Below the pieces are notes generated by a model. The model made no database searches, was not told the origin of the DNA, and saw only the letters and a program-made list of their open reading frames with translations. From contig NZ_JANZXB010000001.1 of NCBI RefSeq assembly GCF_025371035.1, positions 186,001 through 250,000 on the forward strand: DNA of 64,000 bases, read 5' to 3'. Below are positions 1 to 9,680 of this stretch, piece by piece. A program made the translations under genes and the position numbers. Positions within the stretch are counted from its first letter, which is position 1. Each line of letters begins with the position of its first letter. This stretch comes from Sphingomonas sp. LC-1 (GTDB taxonomy: Bacteria; Pseudomonadota; Alphaproteobacteria; Sphingomonadales; Sphingomonadaceae).

Positions 1-854
1 CGAACGATCCCGACCCCGCGCTGATCCCGCCGCAGATCCGCGCGATGCTGGAGGCGGCGATCGCCAGCGGGAATGAGAACGACATCACCACCGTCGTCCG
101 CTATGCGCGCAATGCCGTGCCCGAGGCCGCCGATGCGATCGACGCGATGGCCGATGTGTGGCGCGACGAAAAGACCGCGAGCCGCAGCCGCACCCTGCGC
201 GAGGCGACCTTTTTCGACCTGTGGCACGGCCGTGTCGAACTGGGCGGCTTCGCGACCACCGGGAACAGCCAGAATATCGGCCTGACCGGCGTGGTCGACC
301 TGACCCGCGAGGGGCTGCAATGGCGACACAAGCTTCACCTGCAGGGCGATTATCAGGAAAGCTTCGACGTCACGAGCCGCGAACATTATGTCGCCTCCTA
401 CGAGCCGAACTTCAAACTGAACGCCAACAACTATGTCTATGGCGCCGCGCAATATGAAAGCGACCGGTTCCTGGGCTATTTCAACCGTTTCTCGGCCTCG
501 GCAGGGGCGGGCTACAGCGCGATCCGCAAGCCCAACATGACGCTGGACGTGGAACTGGGCCCAGCCTTCCGTCATACGGAGTTCACCGACGACCGCATCG
601 AGAGCGCCCTGGCGGCGCGCGGCAATCTGAACTTCACCTGGAAGTTGACCCCCGCCATCTCGTTCAACCAGACCGCCTCGGCCTATCTGCAACGGTTCAA
701 CAGCACGGTCGGCACCAACTCCGCGCTCAACGCCAAGGTGTTCGGGCCGCTATCGGCGCAGTTTTCCTACAACGTCCAATATGAAAGCGAGCCGCCGCTC
801 GGCCGCCAGACGACCGACACGATCACCCGCGCATCGGTGGTCTACAGCTTCTGA
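1..854 (+). CDS. DUF481 outer-membrane protein (5' truncated by window edge)
   Basis: The C-terminal part of a DUF481 (YdiY-like, 'salt-induced outer membrane protein') family protein. The open frame runs off the left edge: the codons before the first in-window ATG at 45 are open (reading NDPDPALIPPQIRA), so the true start lies outside. From about residue 65 of the visible part there is a run of amphipathic beta strands (LGGFATTGNSQN, then ...YLQRFNST... and a terminal VVYSF), typical of a small outer-membrane beta-barrel ending in phenylalanine. The family has no settled biochemical role; an outer-membrane location is inferred from the strand pattern. The gene ends 48 bases before the M20 hydrolase on the same strand. 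Confidence 0.8.
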   Translation, partial: NDPDPALIPPQIRAMLEAAIASGNENDITTVVRYARNAVPEAADAIDAMADVWRDEKTASRSRTLREATFFDLWHGRVELGGFATTGNSQNIGLTGVVDLTREGLQWRHKLHLQGDYQESFDVTSREHYVASYEPNFKLNANNYVYGAAQYESDRFLGYFNRFSASAGAGYSAIRKPNMTLDVELGPAFRHTEFTDDRIESALAARGNLNFTWKLTPAISFNQTASAYLQRFNSTVGTNSALNAKVFGPLSAQFSYNVQYESEPPLGRQTTDTITRASVVYSF

Positions 855-902
855 CCGGCGCGGGGGTTCACCTGCCCCCCTTCCATGGCCTAGGCTGTCG
901 TC

Positions 903-2105
903 ATGGACAGTCTGAACAGGATCGAACGGGACGCGGTCGCGTCCGCCGCCGCTTACCCCATGCTGGCGCTGACAGAGCAATGGTCGGCGATCAACAGCGG
1001 CACGCGCAACCTGCCCGGACTGGCGATCATGGCCGATCATCTGGCGGAACGTTTCGGCACCTTGCCCGGCGTCCTGACCATGGTCGCGCCCGACCCGGTC
1101 GAGCGGGTCGGCCCCGATGGACGTCCGGTGCCGATCGAGCATGGCCGGCACCTGCATCTCTCGGTCCGTCCCGACGCGCCCGTGCGGATGCTGTTCACCG
1201 GCCATATGGACACCGTCTATCCGGTCGACCATCCCTTTCAGGCGGTGACGCGGATCGACGCGAACCGGCTGGGCGGGCCCGGCGTCGCGGATATGAAGGG
1301 CGGGCTGGCGGTGTTGCTGGCCGCGCTTCACGCGGTGGAGGAGAGCCCGCTGGCCGATCGGCTGGGCTATGACGTGCTCATTAATTCGGACGAGGAAACC
1401 GGTTCCGCCTCGTCGGCGGCGCTGATCTCCCGACTGGCGGCGGGTAAGGTCGCCGCGCTGACCTATGAGCCTGCGCTGCCCGACGGCACGCTGGCGGGCG
1501 CACGTGGCGGCACCGGCAACTTCACCATCGTCGTGCGCGGACGCAGCGCCCATGCGGGCCGCAATCCCGAGGAGGGCCGCAACGCCCTCGTCGCCGCCGC
1601 GCGCATCACGCTGGAACTCAGCCGGTTGGCGGCGGAGGACATCACCGTCAACCCGGCGCGGATCGATGGCGGCGGGCCCAACAATGTCGTGCCCGACCTC
1701 GCCATGCTCCAGGTCAATTTCCGCCCGCGCGCGCTGGCGGCGATCGAACGGACCGGCCCCGCTATGAAGGCGATCGCAGAGCGTATCGCCGCCGAGCATG
1801 AGGTGGGCGTCGAAATCCATGGCAGCTTTAACCGACCGCCCAAGCCGATCGACGACGGCGCGGCGGCGTTGTTCGAGACGGTGCGTAGCGCGGGTGCCGA
1901 TCTGGGCCTGTCGATCGGCTGGCGGGCGACCGGCGGGGTATGCGACGGCAACAATATCGCGGCGGCCGGCGTGCCGGTTGTCGACACCATGGGCGTTCGC
2001 GGCGGCGCGATCCACTCGCCGGACGAATATATGCTGATCGACAGCCTGGCCGAGCGGGCGGGCTTGTCCACCCTGACGATCCTGCGCATCATCGGTGCCG
2101 CATGA
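903..2105 (+). CDS. M20-family zinc metallohydrolase (ArgE/DapE/carboxypeptidase G2-like)
   Basis: 400 residues. It carries the M20 metal and catalytic signature: FTGHMDTV (H101, D103), GPGVADMKGG (D130, bridging ligand) and DEETGS (E164/E165). The dimerisation (lid) domain lies at about 200-310, with GRSAHAGRNPEEGRNA. The family removes acyl groups or C-terminal amino acids with two zinc ions. It overlaps the astA start by ATGA (2102-2105), so it belongs to the arginine succinyltransferase operon. M20 members ArgE and DapE deacylate N-acetylornithine and N-succinyl-diaminopimelate, so a desuccinylase role in this pathway (doing the work of the unrelated AstE) is a reasonable inference, but the sequence alone does not fix the substrate. 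No signal peptide is seen, so it is probably cytosolic. Confidence 0.85.
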   Translation: MDSLNRIERDAVASAAAYPMLALTEQWSAINSGTRNLPGLAIMADHLAERFGTLPGVLTMVAPDPVERVGPDGRPVPIEHGRHLHLSVRPDAPVRMLFTGHMDTVYPVDHPFQAVTRIDANRLGGPGVADMKGGLAVLLAALHAVEESPLADRLGYDVLINSDEETGSASSAALISRLAAGKVAALTYEPALPDGTLAGARGGTGNFTIVVRGRSAHAGRNPEEGRNALVAAARITLELSRLAAEDITVNPARIDGGGPNNVVPDLAMLQVNFRPRALAAIERTGPAMKAIAERIAAEHEVGVEIHGSFNRPPKPIDDGAAALFETVRSAGADLGLSIGWRATGGVCDGNNIAAAGVPVVDTMGVRGGAIHSPDEYMLIDSLAERAGLSTLTILRIIGAA

Positions 2106-3121
2106 CCAGCTTTCGCATCCGTGCCGCCGTCGACAGCGACCTTCGTCACCTTTACGAAATGGCCAAGCTCACAGGCGGCGGCTTCACCAACCTGCCCCCC
2201 GACCGCCGCGCGCTGACCGCCAAGCTGGCACGCAGCCATGAGGCCTTCGCACGGGAGTCGGACGGCGGCATCCAGGACGAGCTGTTCGTCCTGATGCTGG
2301 AGGACCGCGCCACCGGCGACGTTCGCGGCACCTGCCAGATCTTCACCCGTGTCGGGCAGAAACATCCTTTCTACAGCTATCGCATCGGCACTCTGACCCA
2401 GCATAGCCGCGAACTCGACCGGACCTTTCGCGCCGAGATGCTGTCGCTGACCACCGACCTGGAGGGCGCGAGCGAGGTGGGCGGGTTGTTCCTCCACCCC
2501 GGCGAGCGGGCGGGCGGCTTGGGCCTGCTGCTTGCCCGCAGCCGCTATCTGTTCATGCGCGCCAACCGCGCGCGCTTCGCCGACCGGGTGTTGGCGGAAC
2601 TTCGCGGCGTGATCGACGAGGCGGGGGGATCGCCTTTCTGGGATGGGCTGGCGGGCCGTTTCTTCGGAATGAATTTCCAGCAGGCGGACGAATTCAACGC
2701 CATTCATGGGCACCAGTTCATCGCCGACCTGATGCCCAAGCATCCGATCTACACCGCCATGCTGACCGAGACGGCCCGCGCCGCGATCGGCCTGCCCCAC
2801 CCTTCGGGCCGCGCGGCGATGCGAATGCTGGAAAATGAGGGGTTCGCCTTCGAACATTATATCGACATCTTCGATGGCGGTCCGACCATGACGGCGCGGA
2901 CCGATCAGGTTCGAACGATCCGCGATGCACGCGAAAGCAGGGTCGTCGGTATCGACGTCCATTCGGGGCGCGAGGCACTGGTCGCGGTCGGGCGGCTGGC
3001 CGACTTCCGCTGCGCCTTGGGCGAGATACGCGACGGGGACGGCGGAGTCATCGTCTCCGAAGACACCGCGCAGACGCTCGACCTGTCGGTCGGCGACACC
3101 GTCCTGCATATCGATCGGTAA
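2102..3121 (+). CDS. astA: Arginine N-succinyltransferase
   Basis: 339 residues, close to the usual ~340 for AstA. The enzyme transfers succinyl from succinyl-CoA to the alpha-amino group of arginine, the first step of the AST pathway. The N-terminus FRIRAAVDSDLRHLYEMA begins a GNAT-like acyltransferase fold. Later family hallmarks include TGDVRGTC, GGLFLHPGERAGGLG and FWDGLAGRFFGMNFQQAD. The start at 2102 is chosen because its ATG overlaps the stop of the M20 gene (ATGA) and leads straight into the conserved N-terminus; an upstream in-frame extension is out-of-frame shadow of the M20 gene. astB follows after 5 bases, so the three genes are almost certainly co-transcribed. Confidence 0.95.
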   Translation: MTSFRIRAAVDSDLRHLYEMAKLTGGGFTNLPPDRRALTAKLARSHEAFARESDGGIQDELFVLMLEDRATGDVRGTCQIFTRVGQKHPFYSYRIGTLTQHSRELDRTFRAEMLSLTTDLEGASEVGGLFLHPGERAGGLGLLLARSRYLFMRANRARFADRVLAELRGVIDEAGGSPFWDGLAGRFFGMNFQQADEFNAIHGHQFIADLMPKHPIYTAMLTETARAAIGLPHPSGRAAMRMLENEGFAFEHYIDIFDGGPTMTARTDQVRTIRDARESRVVGIDVHSGREALVAVGRLADFRCALGEIRDGDGGVIVSEDTAQTLDLSVGDTVLHIDR

Positions 3122-3126
3122 GGATC

Positions 3127-4380
3127 ATGCTGAAAGAGATCAACTTCGACGGCATCATCGGCCCCAGCCATAATTATGCCGGGCTCAGCCATGGCAATCT
3201 GGCCGCTACCCGCAATGCGGGCAGGACCTCGCATCCCCGCGCCGCCGCGTTGCAGGGGATCGCGAAGATGCGCGCCAATCTCGCTTTGGGATTGGTGCAG
3301 GGTATCTTTCTGCCACATCCTCGCCCCGATCGGCCTTGGCTCGAACGACTGGCGACGGATTATGACGCGGCCGGCCCGGTGCTCAAGGCACAGGCGCTGT
3401 CGGCCTCGGCGATGTGGGCGGCCAATGCCGCGACCGTTTCCCCCGCCCCCGACAGCCGGGACGGGCGGTGCCATTTGACCGTCGCCAACCTGCTGACCAT
3501 GCCGCATCGCAGCCATGAATGGCCCGCGACCCTGGCGCAGCTTCGCCTCGCCTTCGCCGACCCGGCCTTTGTCGTGCATTCGCCCGTCCCCGCACCGTTC
3601 GGGGACGAGGGCGCGGCGAACCATATGCGGCTGTGCTCAGCGCATGACCGGCCGGGCGTCGAGGTCTTCGTCTATGGCGAAACCGGCGGCCCCTTCCCCG
3701 CGCGCCAGCACCGCCAGGCCTGTGAGGCGGTGTCGCGCGCGCATCGCCTGTCCCCCGACCGCGTGCTGTTCGCGCGCCAGTCGGAGGCGGCGATCGCGGC
3801 GGGAGCCTTTCACAACGATGTGGTCGCCGTCGCCAACGAGCGGGTGTTGTTCGCGCACGAACAGGCCTTTGCCGACCCCGCCCGTCTCTATGCCGATCTG
3901 CGCAGCATCATGCCCGAGGTGGAGATCGTCGAGGTTCCCGCCGCCCGCGTCAGCCTGGAGGATGCGATCGCATCCTATCTGTTCAACGCGCAGCTCGTGA
4001 CCCCGCCGGGCGGCGAGCCGACCCTGATCCTGCCGCAGGAAGCGCGCGACAACGAACCCGTCTGGTCGTGGTTGCAGCACCATGTCGCGGGCAACGGCCC
4101 GATCCGGCGGCTGGAGGTGGTGAATGTCCGCGAGTCGATGGCGAATGGCGGGGGACCGGCCTGTCTTCGCCTGCGCGTCGTGGCCGATCCCGCGACGATC
4201 GATCCGCGCTTCCTGGTCGATCCTGCCCGGCTCGACCGGATCGCCGCGGTCATCGAGGCGCATTGGCCCGAATCGATCGACCCGGACGAGATCGGCGATC
4301 CGGCGCTGATCCAGCGGATCGAAACGGCGCGCACCGCACTGCTCACCGAACTCGACTGTCTCATATTGGCTTCGACTTGA
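3127..4380 (+). CDS. astB: N-succinylarginine dihydrolase
   Basis: 417 residues, slightly shorter than the enterobacterial enzyme (~447). AstB hydrolyses N2-succinylarginine to N2-succinylornithine, CO2 and two ammonia, the second AST step. The N-terminal block FDGIIGPSHNYAGLSHGNLA is diagnostic. Other conserved blocks are SASAMWAANAATVSPAPD, NLLTMPHRSHE, GAFHNDVVAVAN and, near the C-terminus, SMANGGGPACLRLRV with the catalytic cysteine of the amidinotransferase-type pentein fold. It follows astA by 5 bases. astC, astD and a canonical astE are not in the window. Confidence 0.96.
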   Translation: MLKEINFDGIIGPSHNYAGLSHGNLAATRNAGRTSHPRAAALQGIAKMRANLALGLVQGIFLPHPRPDRPWLERLATDYDAAGPVLKAQALSASAMWAANAATVSPAPDSRDGRCHLTVANLLTMPHRSHEWPATLAQLRLAFADPAFVVHSPVPAPFGDEGAANHMRLCSAHDRPGVEVFVYGETGGPFPARQHRQACEAVSRAHRLSPDRVLFARQSEAAIAAGAFHNDVVAVANERVLFAHEQAFADPARLYADLRSIMPEVEIVEVPAARVSLEDAIASYLFNAQLVTPPGGEPTLILPQEARDNEPVWSWLQHHVAGNGPIRRLEVVNVRESMANGGGPACLRLRVVADPATIDPRFLVDPARLDRIAAVIEAHWPESIDPDEIGDPALIQRIETARTALLTELDCLILAST

Positions 4381-4419
4381 CGCTTGGCCTTTGGGTCGTG
4401 CGGTGGTGTAACCGTGCCC

Positions 4420-4638
4420 ATGTGGTCCCGCATCGTCGCCCTGTTCACGATCAAGACGAAGTTCGAGGCATTTCTCGTCATCTATGGGCTCGGGCTCGGC
4501 GCGGTCGAGCGGGGGATGCATTATCTATCGGCCTATCCGGGCTGGCCGGGCCGGATCCTGTTCCTTGCCTGCCCCATCGCGGTGTTCATGGCAGGGTCCC
4601 GAATCCTGGACTCGCTGGAGCGGGACTATCGTGATTGA
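4420..4638 (+). CDS. Small two-helix membrane protein of unknown function
   Basis: 72 residues from the ATG at 4420 ([10 protein letters not shown]); an upstream GTG at 4414 or TTG at 4384 is also in frame. Two hydrophobic stretches ([12 protein letters not shown] and [14 protein letters not shown]) predict two membrane segments joined by a short loop, followed by a charged tail ([11 protein letters not shown]). The pattern resembles a conserved hypothetical of sphingomonads, but no function is known. It sits 39 bases after astB and 49 bases before cysD on the same strand, so it could end the ast transcript or lead the cys transcript. Confidence 0.6.
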   Translation: MWSRIVALFTIKTKFEAFLVIYGLGLGAVERGMHYLSAYPGWPGRILFLACPIAVFMAGSRILDSLERDYRD

Positions 4639-4687
4639 CAGGATAAGTTGGTCGCACGGTTCGCTGGCGACATTATCTGACAATCCG

Positions 4688-5587
4688 ATGACTGGCCTAA
4701 CTCACCTGCAACGCCTCGAAGCCGAGAGCATCCATATCCTGCGCGAAGTGGTCGCCGAGACGGAGCGGCGGGTAATGCTCTATTCGGTGGGCAAGGATTC
4801 GGCGGTGATGCTGCACCTTGCCAAAAAGGCATTCTTCCCGGCACGCCCGCCCTTCCCCCTGCTCCATGTCGACACGACCTGGAAGTTCCGGGCGATGTAC
4901 GAACTCCGCAACCGTGCAGCCGAGGAAGCGGGCATGGAGCTGATCGTCCACCGCAATCCGGAGGCCGAGGCACTGGGGATCAACCCTTTCGACCATGGCA
5001 GCCGCCACACCGATATGTGGAAAACCGAAGGGCTCAAGCAGGCGCTGACCGCTGGCGGCTATGACGCGGCCTTCGGCGGCGCACGGCGCGACGAGGAGAA
5101 GAGCCGCGCCAAGGAGCGCGTCTTCTCCTTCCGCTCGGCCGCGCATGGCTGGGACCCCAAGGCACAGCGCCCCGAATTGTGGAACCTCTACAATAGCCGC
5201 ATCCACAAGGGGGAGAGCATCCGCGTCTTCCCGCTGTCCAACTGGACCGAACTCGATATCTGGCAGTATATCCTGCAGGAAGGCATCGAGATCGTGCCGC
5301 TCTATTTCGCCGCCCCACGCCCGACGGTGGAGCGCGACGGCCTGTTGCTGATGGTCGATGACGACCGCTTCCAGTTCCGCCCCGGCGAGGTGCCGGTGGA
5401 TCGCTCGATCCGCTTCCGCACGCTCGGCTGCTACCCGCTGACCGGCGCGGTGGAAAGCGAGGCGGCAACGCTGTCCGAAGTGATCCAGGAGATGCTGCTG
5501 ACCACGACGTCGGAGCGACAGGGGCGTGCGATCGATCACGATCAGGCCGCCAGTATGGAGAAGAAGAAGCGCGAGGGATATTTCTGA
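4688..5587 (+). CDS. cysD: Sulfate adenylyltransferase subunit 2
   Basis: 299 residues, the usual CysD length (~300). With CysN it makes adenosine 5'-phosphosulfate from ATP and sulfate. The PP-loop ATP pyrophosphatase motif is [15 protein letters not shown] (residues ~35-50), followed by [26 protein letters not shown] and [12 protein letters not shown], all CysD/PAPS-reductase-superfamily hallmarks. The start at 4688 gives [20 protein letters not shown], the conserved N-terminus; the frame stays open upstream but shows no homology. The stop overlaps the cysNC start by one base (TGATG), implying translational coupling. Confidence 0.97.
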   Translation: MTGLTHLQRLEAESIHILREVVAETERRVMLYSVGKDSAVMLHLAKKAFFPARPPFPLLHVDTTWKFRAMYELRNRAAEEAGMELIVHRNPEAEALGINPFDHGSRHTDMWKTEGLKQALTAGGYDAAFGGARRDEEKSRAKERVFSFRSAAHGWDPKAQRPELWNLYNSRIHKGESIRVFPLSNWTELDIWQYILQEGIEIVPLYFAAPRPTVERDGLLLMVDDDRFQFRPGEVPVDRSIRFRTLGCYPLTGAVESEAATLSEVIQEMLLTTTSERQGRAIDHDQAASMEKKKREGYF

Positions 5588-7500
5588 TGACCGCCTATCA
5601 ACCCGACGCGCTGATCGCCGCCGATATCGACGCCTATCTCGCCACCCACGCCGCCAAGTCGATGCTGCGCTTCATCACCTGCGGCTCGGTCGATGACGGC
5701 AAGTCGACGCTAATCGGGCGGCTGCTCTACGATTCCAAGACGATCTTCGAGGATCAGCTGAGCCAGCTCGAGGCGGACAGCCGCCGGGTCGGTACGCAGG
5801 GGCAGAATATCGACTTCGCGCTGCTGGTCGACGGCCTCGCCGCCGAGCGCGAACAGGGCATCACCATTGATGTCGCGTACCGCTTTTTCGCGACAGAGAA
5901 GCGCAAGTTCATCGTCGCCGATACGCCGGGCCACGAGCAATATACCCGCAACATGGTGACGGGCGCCTCGACCGCCGACCTGGCGGTGATCCTGATCGAC
6001 GCGCGCAAGGGCGTGCTGACCCAGACGCGGCGGCACAGCTATCTGGCGCATCTGGTCGGGATCAAGGAGATCGTGCTGGCGGTCAACAAGATGGATCTGG
6101 TCGGCCATGACCAGTCCGTCTTCGACGCCATTGTTGCCGACTATGCCGCCTTCGCGAAGACCATCGGGATCGAACACTTCAACGCCATCCCTCTGTCGGG
6201 GCTGACCGGCGCGAATGTGACCACGCCTTCACCCGACATGCCCTGGTATGAGGGCCCCGCGCTGCTCCCGCATCTGGAGACGGTGGCGATCGACGGCGAC
6301 CGCGCGGTGGTCGCGTCGTTCCGTATGCCGGTCCAGTGGGTCAACCGACCCGATCTCGATTTCCGCGGCTTTGCGGGCCTGATCGCCAGCGGTCGGGTCA
6401 GCGTCAGCGACCGCGTCCGGATCGCGCCCTCGGGTCGCACGACCAGCATAGCGCGGATCGTCACCTTTGACGGCGACCGCGAAGAGGCGATTGCGGGCGA
6501 GGCGGTGACCTTGGTGCTGGCGGAGGAAGTGGACTGCTCGCGCGGCGACGTGATCGCCGCGGCCGAGGACCCGCCCGAAATCGCGGACCAGTTCGTCGCC
6601 ACCATCGTCTGGATGGCCGATGCGGCCATGGTGCCGGGGCGCAGCTATTCGCTCAAGCTCGGTACGCAGGTGGTCGGCGCGACCGTCCAGCCGCCGCGTC
6701 ATGTGATCGACGTGAACAGCCAGGAACAGCGTCCCGCCGACACGCTGGCGCTCAACGATATCGGCCTGGCAGAGGTCTATGCCGACCGCCCCATCGTGTT
6801 CGAGCCCTATGATAAGGGCAGTGCATTGGGCGGGTTCATCCTGATCGACCGCGCGACCAACGCGACGGTCGCAGCAGGGATGGTCGATCACGCACTGCGC
6901 CGCGCCCAGAATGTCCATTGGCAGTCGGCGGTCATCACCCGCGAGGCCCATGCCCGGCAAAAGGGCCAGACGCCCAAGGTCCTGTGGTTCACCGGCCTGT
7001 CGGGATCGGGCAAGTCGACCATCGCCAATCTGGTCGAGCAGAAGCTCCACAGCATGGGCCGCCACAGCTTCCTGCTGGACGGCGACAATATCCGCCATGG
7101 CCTGAACCGCGACTTGGACTTCTCCGAAGCCGGGCGGGTGGAGAATATCCGCCGGGTGGGCGAGGTTGCCAAGCTGATGGCGGATGCGGGACTGATCGTG
7201 CTCACCGCCTTCATCTCGCCCTTCCGGGCCGAGCGGGACATGGTCCGAGCGCTGCTTCCTGCGGGCGAGTTCATCGAAATCTTCGTCGACACGCCGCTGG
7301 CCGTGGCGGAGGATCGCGACGTGAAGGGCCTTTATGCCAAGGCGCGCGCGGGTGAGATCGCCGAGTTTACCGGTATCTCCAGCCCCTATGAGGCTCCAGA
7401 GCGACCCGAAATGCGGATCGACACGACCAAGGAGACGGCGGAGGAAGCGGCCAGCCGGATCGTCGAGCGGGTCCTGGGCATCTGGAGCTACGACCTGTGA
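5587..7500 (+). CDS. cysNC: Bifunctional sulfate adenylyltransferase subunit 1 / adenylylsulfate kinase
   Basis: 637 residues in two fused enzymes. Residues ~25-440 are the EF-Tu-like GTPase CysN: P-loop [12 protein letters not shown], switch region [12 protein letters not shown], and NKMDL for guanine recognition. Residues ~455-637 are the APS kinase CysC: P-loop [21 protein letters not shown] and the ISPFRAERD loop. Together they form APS with CysD and phosphorylate it to PAPS. The fusion is common in alphaproteobacteria. It is coupled by overlap to cysD upstream and to cysQ downstream (GTGA). No cysH, cysI or cysJ is present here. Confidence 0.97.
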   Translation: MTAYQPDALIAADIDAYLATHAAKSMLRFITCGSVDDGKSTLIGRLLYDSKTIFEDQLSQLEADSRRVGTQGQNIDFALLVDGLAAEREQGITIDVAYRFFATEKRKFIVADTPGHEQYTRNMVTGASTADLAVILIDARKGVLTQTRRHSYLAHLVGIKEIVLAVNKMDLVGHDQSVFDAIVADYAAFAKTIGIEHFNAIPLSGLTGANVTTPSPDMPWYEGPALLPHLETVAIDGDRAVVASFRMPVQWVNRPDLDFRGFAGLIASGRVSVSDRVRIAPSGRTTSIARIVTFDGDREEAIAGEAVTLVLAEEVDCSRGDVIAAAEDPPEIADQFVATIVWMADAAMVPGRSYSLKLGTQVVGATVQPPRHVIDVNSQEQRPADTLALNDIGLAEVYADRPIVFEPYDKGSALGGFILIDRATNATVAAGMVDHALRRAQNVHWQSAVITREAHARQKGQTPKVLWFTGLSGSGKSTIANLVEQKLHSMGRHSFLLDGDNIRHGLNRDLDFSEAGRVENIRRVGEVAKLMADAGLIVLTAFISPFRAERDMVRALLPAGEFIEIFVDTPLAVAEDRDVKGLYAKARAGEIAEFTGISSPYEAPERPEMRIDTTKETAEEAASRIVERVLGIWSYDL

Positions 7501-8228
7501 GCGACGCCGAACTCGCCCGGTCGGTCGCCGTCGAGGCCGGCGAACTGCTCAGGCACCTGCGCGCTTCGAGCGGGCTGGAGGGTAAGGCATTGGGGGCGCT
7601 GGGCGACCGGGACGCCAACATGCTGATCCTCGATCGGCTGCGCGCCGCACGACCGGACGACTTCATCCTGTCCGAAGAGTCGGTCGACGACCGCGCCCGC
7701 TGCGCCGCGCGGCGGGTGTGGATCGTCGATCCGCTCGACGGAACCCGCGAATATGCTACCGGCTCGGACGAATGGGCGGTCCATATCGGACTGGCAATCG
7801 ATGGTAGCCCGGCACTGGGTGCGGTGGCGGTGCCCGACCGGCGTCAGGTTTTCGCGACCGACGACCTGCCTCCCCGACATGACCCCTGCCCGGTCGGACT
7901 GCGCGTCGTCGTCAGCCGCAGCCGGGCCCCCGACATCGCACGCTGCGTCGGCGACCGGCTGGGCGCGACACTGATCCCGATGGGTTCGGCGGGCGCGAAG
8001 GCGATGGCCGTGGTCGAGGGGCGTGCCGATGTGTATCTGCATGACGGCGGGCAATATGAATGGGACAATTGCGCGCCCGCCGCCGTCGCGCTTGCCGCCG
8101 GCCTTCACGCCTCGCGGATCGACGGACGACCGCTCGTCTATAACTGTGAGAATCCGCTGCTCCCCGACCTGCTGATCTGTCGGCAGGAGGTCGCCGGACT
8201 GGTCCTCGACGCCATCGCCAAGGGGTAA
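7497..8228 (+). CDS. cysQ: 3'(2'),5'-bisphosphate nucleotidase (CysQ-type)
   Basis: 243 residues of the inositol monophosphatase/CysQ superfamily. The metal motifs are LSEES (residues ~61-65) and [12 protein letters not shown] (~81-92), with a later [13 protein letters not shown] block and [10 protein letters not shown] near the C-terminus. It is expected to hydrolyse 3'-phosphoadenosine 5'-phosphate, the by-product of PAPS use, which fits its place after cysNC. The GTG start at 7497 overlaps the cysNC stop (GTGA) and gives a sensible N-terminus ([18 protein letters not shown]). Confidence 0.92.
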   Translation: MSDAELARSVAVEAGELLRHLRASSGLEGKALGALGDRDANMLILDRLRAARPDDFILSEESVDDRARCAARRVWIVDPLDGTREYATGSDEWAVHIGLAIDGSPALGAVAVPDRRQVFATDDLPPRHDPCPVGLRVVVSRSRAPDIARCVGDRLGATLIPMGSAGAKAMAVVEGRADVYLHDGGQYEWDNCAPAAVALAAGLHASRIDGRPLVYNCENPLLPDLLICRQEVAGLVLDAIAKG

Positions 8229-8376
8229 GGCGTTTGCGCCTTGGCCGTCATGATCCGTGTTATGTCACCGACATTTCCTGGGCGCGTGACCTTGTAACGT
8301 CACATGGGCTGGTCCATGGGCGTGCGATGCTGCGGCCGTTACCCTATCCTGATGCCTTCGCGGGGCGGATCGCGCG
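8229..8376. other. Intergenic leader of the ZIP-like gene, with a GTGAC/GTCAC inverted repeat
   Basis: This 148-base gap between cysQ and the ZIP-like permease holds an inverted repeat GTGAC-(8 nt)-GTCAC at 8286-8303 and a second GTCAC preceded by TGTTAT near 8260-8270. It may be an operator for the metal permease. It does not match a Crp box spacing, and I cannot assign a regulator. Confidence 0.25.
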
Positions 8377-9087
8377 ATGACACTGATCCCCCTGGCGTTC
8401 GGCTTGGCGGCGATGATGGCGACGCTGGCGGGCGGGATGCTTGCGCTGCGTCTGCGCCACCGGATCGGCATCGTGCTGGGCGTCACCGCGGGGATCGTCG
8501 TCGGCGTCGCGCTGTTCGATCTGGTGCCCGAGGCGCTGGAGTTGGCGGGCGATCGCTGGGCGGTGCGACAGTTGATGGGGTTCACCGCCATGGGGCTGGC
8601 GGGTTACATGCTGCTCGACCGCGCGCTGGCGCGGATACCGCGTACGGCAGCGGCGTCGTGGCGCGGCGATCTCGGCCCGGCAATGCTTTGCCTGCACAGC
8701 ATGATGGATGGACTGGGCATCGGCCTGGCGTTTCAGATCGACACGGCGGCGGGCTGGATGATCGCGCTGGCGGTGCTGACGCATGACGTGGCGGACGGGG
8801 TGAATACCGTCAGCCTCAGCCTGGCCGCGCGATCGGAAGCGGCGGCGCGGCGCTGGCTGCTCCTGAACGGCGCAGCCCCGATGCTGGGTGTGCTGATCGG
8901 GCTGGGCATCTCCATCCCGGCATCGATGCTCGCCCCGCTGATGGCGCTGTTCGCCGGCGTCTTCCTGTATATCGGCGCGTGCGAACTGGTGCCGCGCAGC
9001 CAGTCGCTCGATCCCCGCTTCCGGACCAGCATCGCCACCATTGCGGGCATCCTGCTGATGCTGGGCGTCACCCACTTCGCCCATTGA
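8377..9087 (+). CDS. ZIP-family metal permease-like membrane protein
   Basis: 236 residues and strongly hydrophobic, with about seven or eight predicted membrane segments. Two histidine-containing helices match the ZIP transport path: HSMMDGLGIGLAF (~107-119) and LTHDVADGVNTVSL (~132-145). ZIP proteins bring divalent metals such as zinc into the cytoplasm; the substrate here is not determined. It is a lone gene after the cys operon, ending at a strong hairpin shared with the convergent DUF892 gene. Confidence 0.75.
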   Translation: MTLIPLAFGLAAMMATLAGGMLALRLRHRIGIVLGVTAGIVVGVALFDLVPEALELAGDRWAVRQLMGFTAMGLAGYMLLDRALARIPRTAAASWRGDLGPAMLCLHSMMDGLGIGLAFQIDTAAGWMIALAVLTHDVADGVNTVSLSLAARSEAAARRWLLLNGAAPMLGVLIGLGISIPASMLAPLMALFAGVFLYIGACELVPRSQSLDPRFRTSIATIAGILLMLGVTHFAH

Positions 9088-9126
9088 AGCATCGCCGCCG
9101 GGGAAGGGTGTTCCGGCGACGATGCT
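9088..9126. terminator. Bidirectional terminator hairpin
   Basis: A 14-bp stem with one mismatch: AGCATCGCCGCCGG at 9088-9101 and CCGGCGACGATGCT at 9113-9126, with an 11-base loop. It lies between the convergent ZIP-like gene (ends 9087) and DUF892 gene (ends 9145). There is no long T tract. Confidence 0.65.
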
Positions 9127-9144
9127 CCCTTGACCGACAGGGTG

Positions 9145-9663
9145 TCAGGCGGGTTCGGCGGCCTGCGCCGCTGCGTTGGTGCCGCCTTCGGCCATGCCGG
9201 TTAGCTTTTCGTCGGTCGCCTTCTCTTCGGCCAATGTCTCGTCGAGGATCGCCGCGCAGTCGCTGCGGCCCAACTGACGCGCCCAGGAGACCAAAGTGCC
9301 GTAGCGGGCGATCTCATAATGCTCGACAGCCTGGGCGGCGGCGATCAGCGCGGCGTCGAGAACGCGCTTGTCGGCGACTTCGCCCGCCACCTCATTGGCT
9401 TCCTTGATGATACCGTCGATCGCCGGGCAGGTGACGGCCTTCGGCGTCTCCCCATGCATTTCGAATACCTGTTCCAGACGACGGATCTGCCCTTCGGTTT
9501 CGCGCAGATGTTGCTCGAACCCCGCCTTGAGCTGCGGATCGGTCGCCTTCTCGATCATCTTGGGCAGCGCCTTGGTGATCTGATGCTCGGCATAATAGAT
9601 GTCTTGAAGCTGATGGACGAACAGGTCGTTCAGCGTCGCGATGTCCTTGGTGAATAGGCCCAT
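9145..9663 (-). CDS. Ferritin-like DUF892 protein (YciE/YciF family)
   Basis: 172 residues. The N-terminus MGLFTKDIATLNDLFVHQLQ and the helices with YYAEHQITKALPKM, GFEQHLRETEGQ and VEHYEIARYGTL are hallmarks of DUF892, a four-helix ferritin-like fold with a possible dimetal site (Glu and His from those helices). The family is linked to general stress, without a proven reaction. The start at 9663 is taken because upstream sequence in the same frame overlaps the SDR gene. It is the last gene of a minus-strand cluster with SDR, alcohol dehydrogenase and SRPBCC genes, 17 bases after the SDR stop. Confidence 0.9.
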   Translation of the reverse strand: MGLFTKDIATLNDLFVHQLQDIYYAEHQITKALPKMIEKATDPQLKAGFEQHLRETEGQIRRLEQVFEMHGETPKAVTCPAIDGIIKEANEVAGEVADKRVLDAALIAAAQAVEHYEIARYGTLVSWARQLGRSDCAAILDETLAEEKATDEKLTGMAEGGTNAAAQAAEPA

Positions 9664-9680
9664 GATCCGTCTCCTCGAGG

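Noticed and set aside
750-3109. Long minus-strand frames over the M20 and astA genes
   Set aside because: Both M20 and AstA signatures are on the plus strand; the antisense products lack any recognisable domain.
8286-8303. Crp binding site before the ZIP-like gene
   Set aside because: The Crp half-site spacing should be 6 between TGTGA and TCACA; here it is 10.
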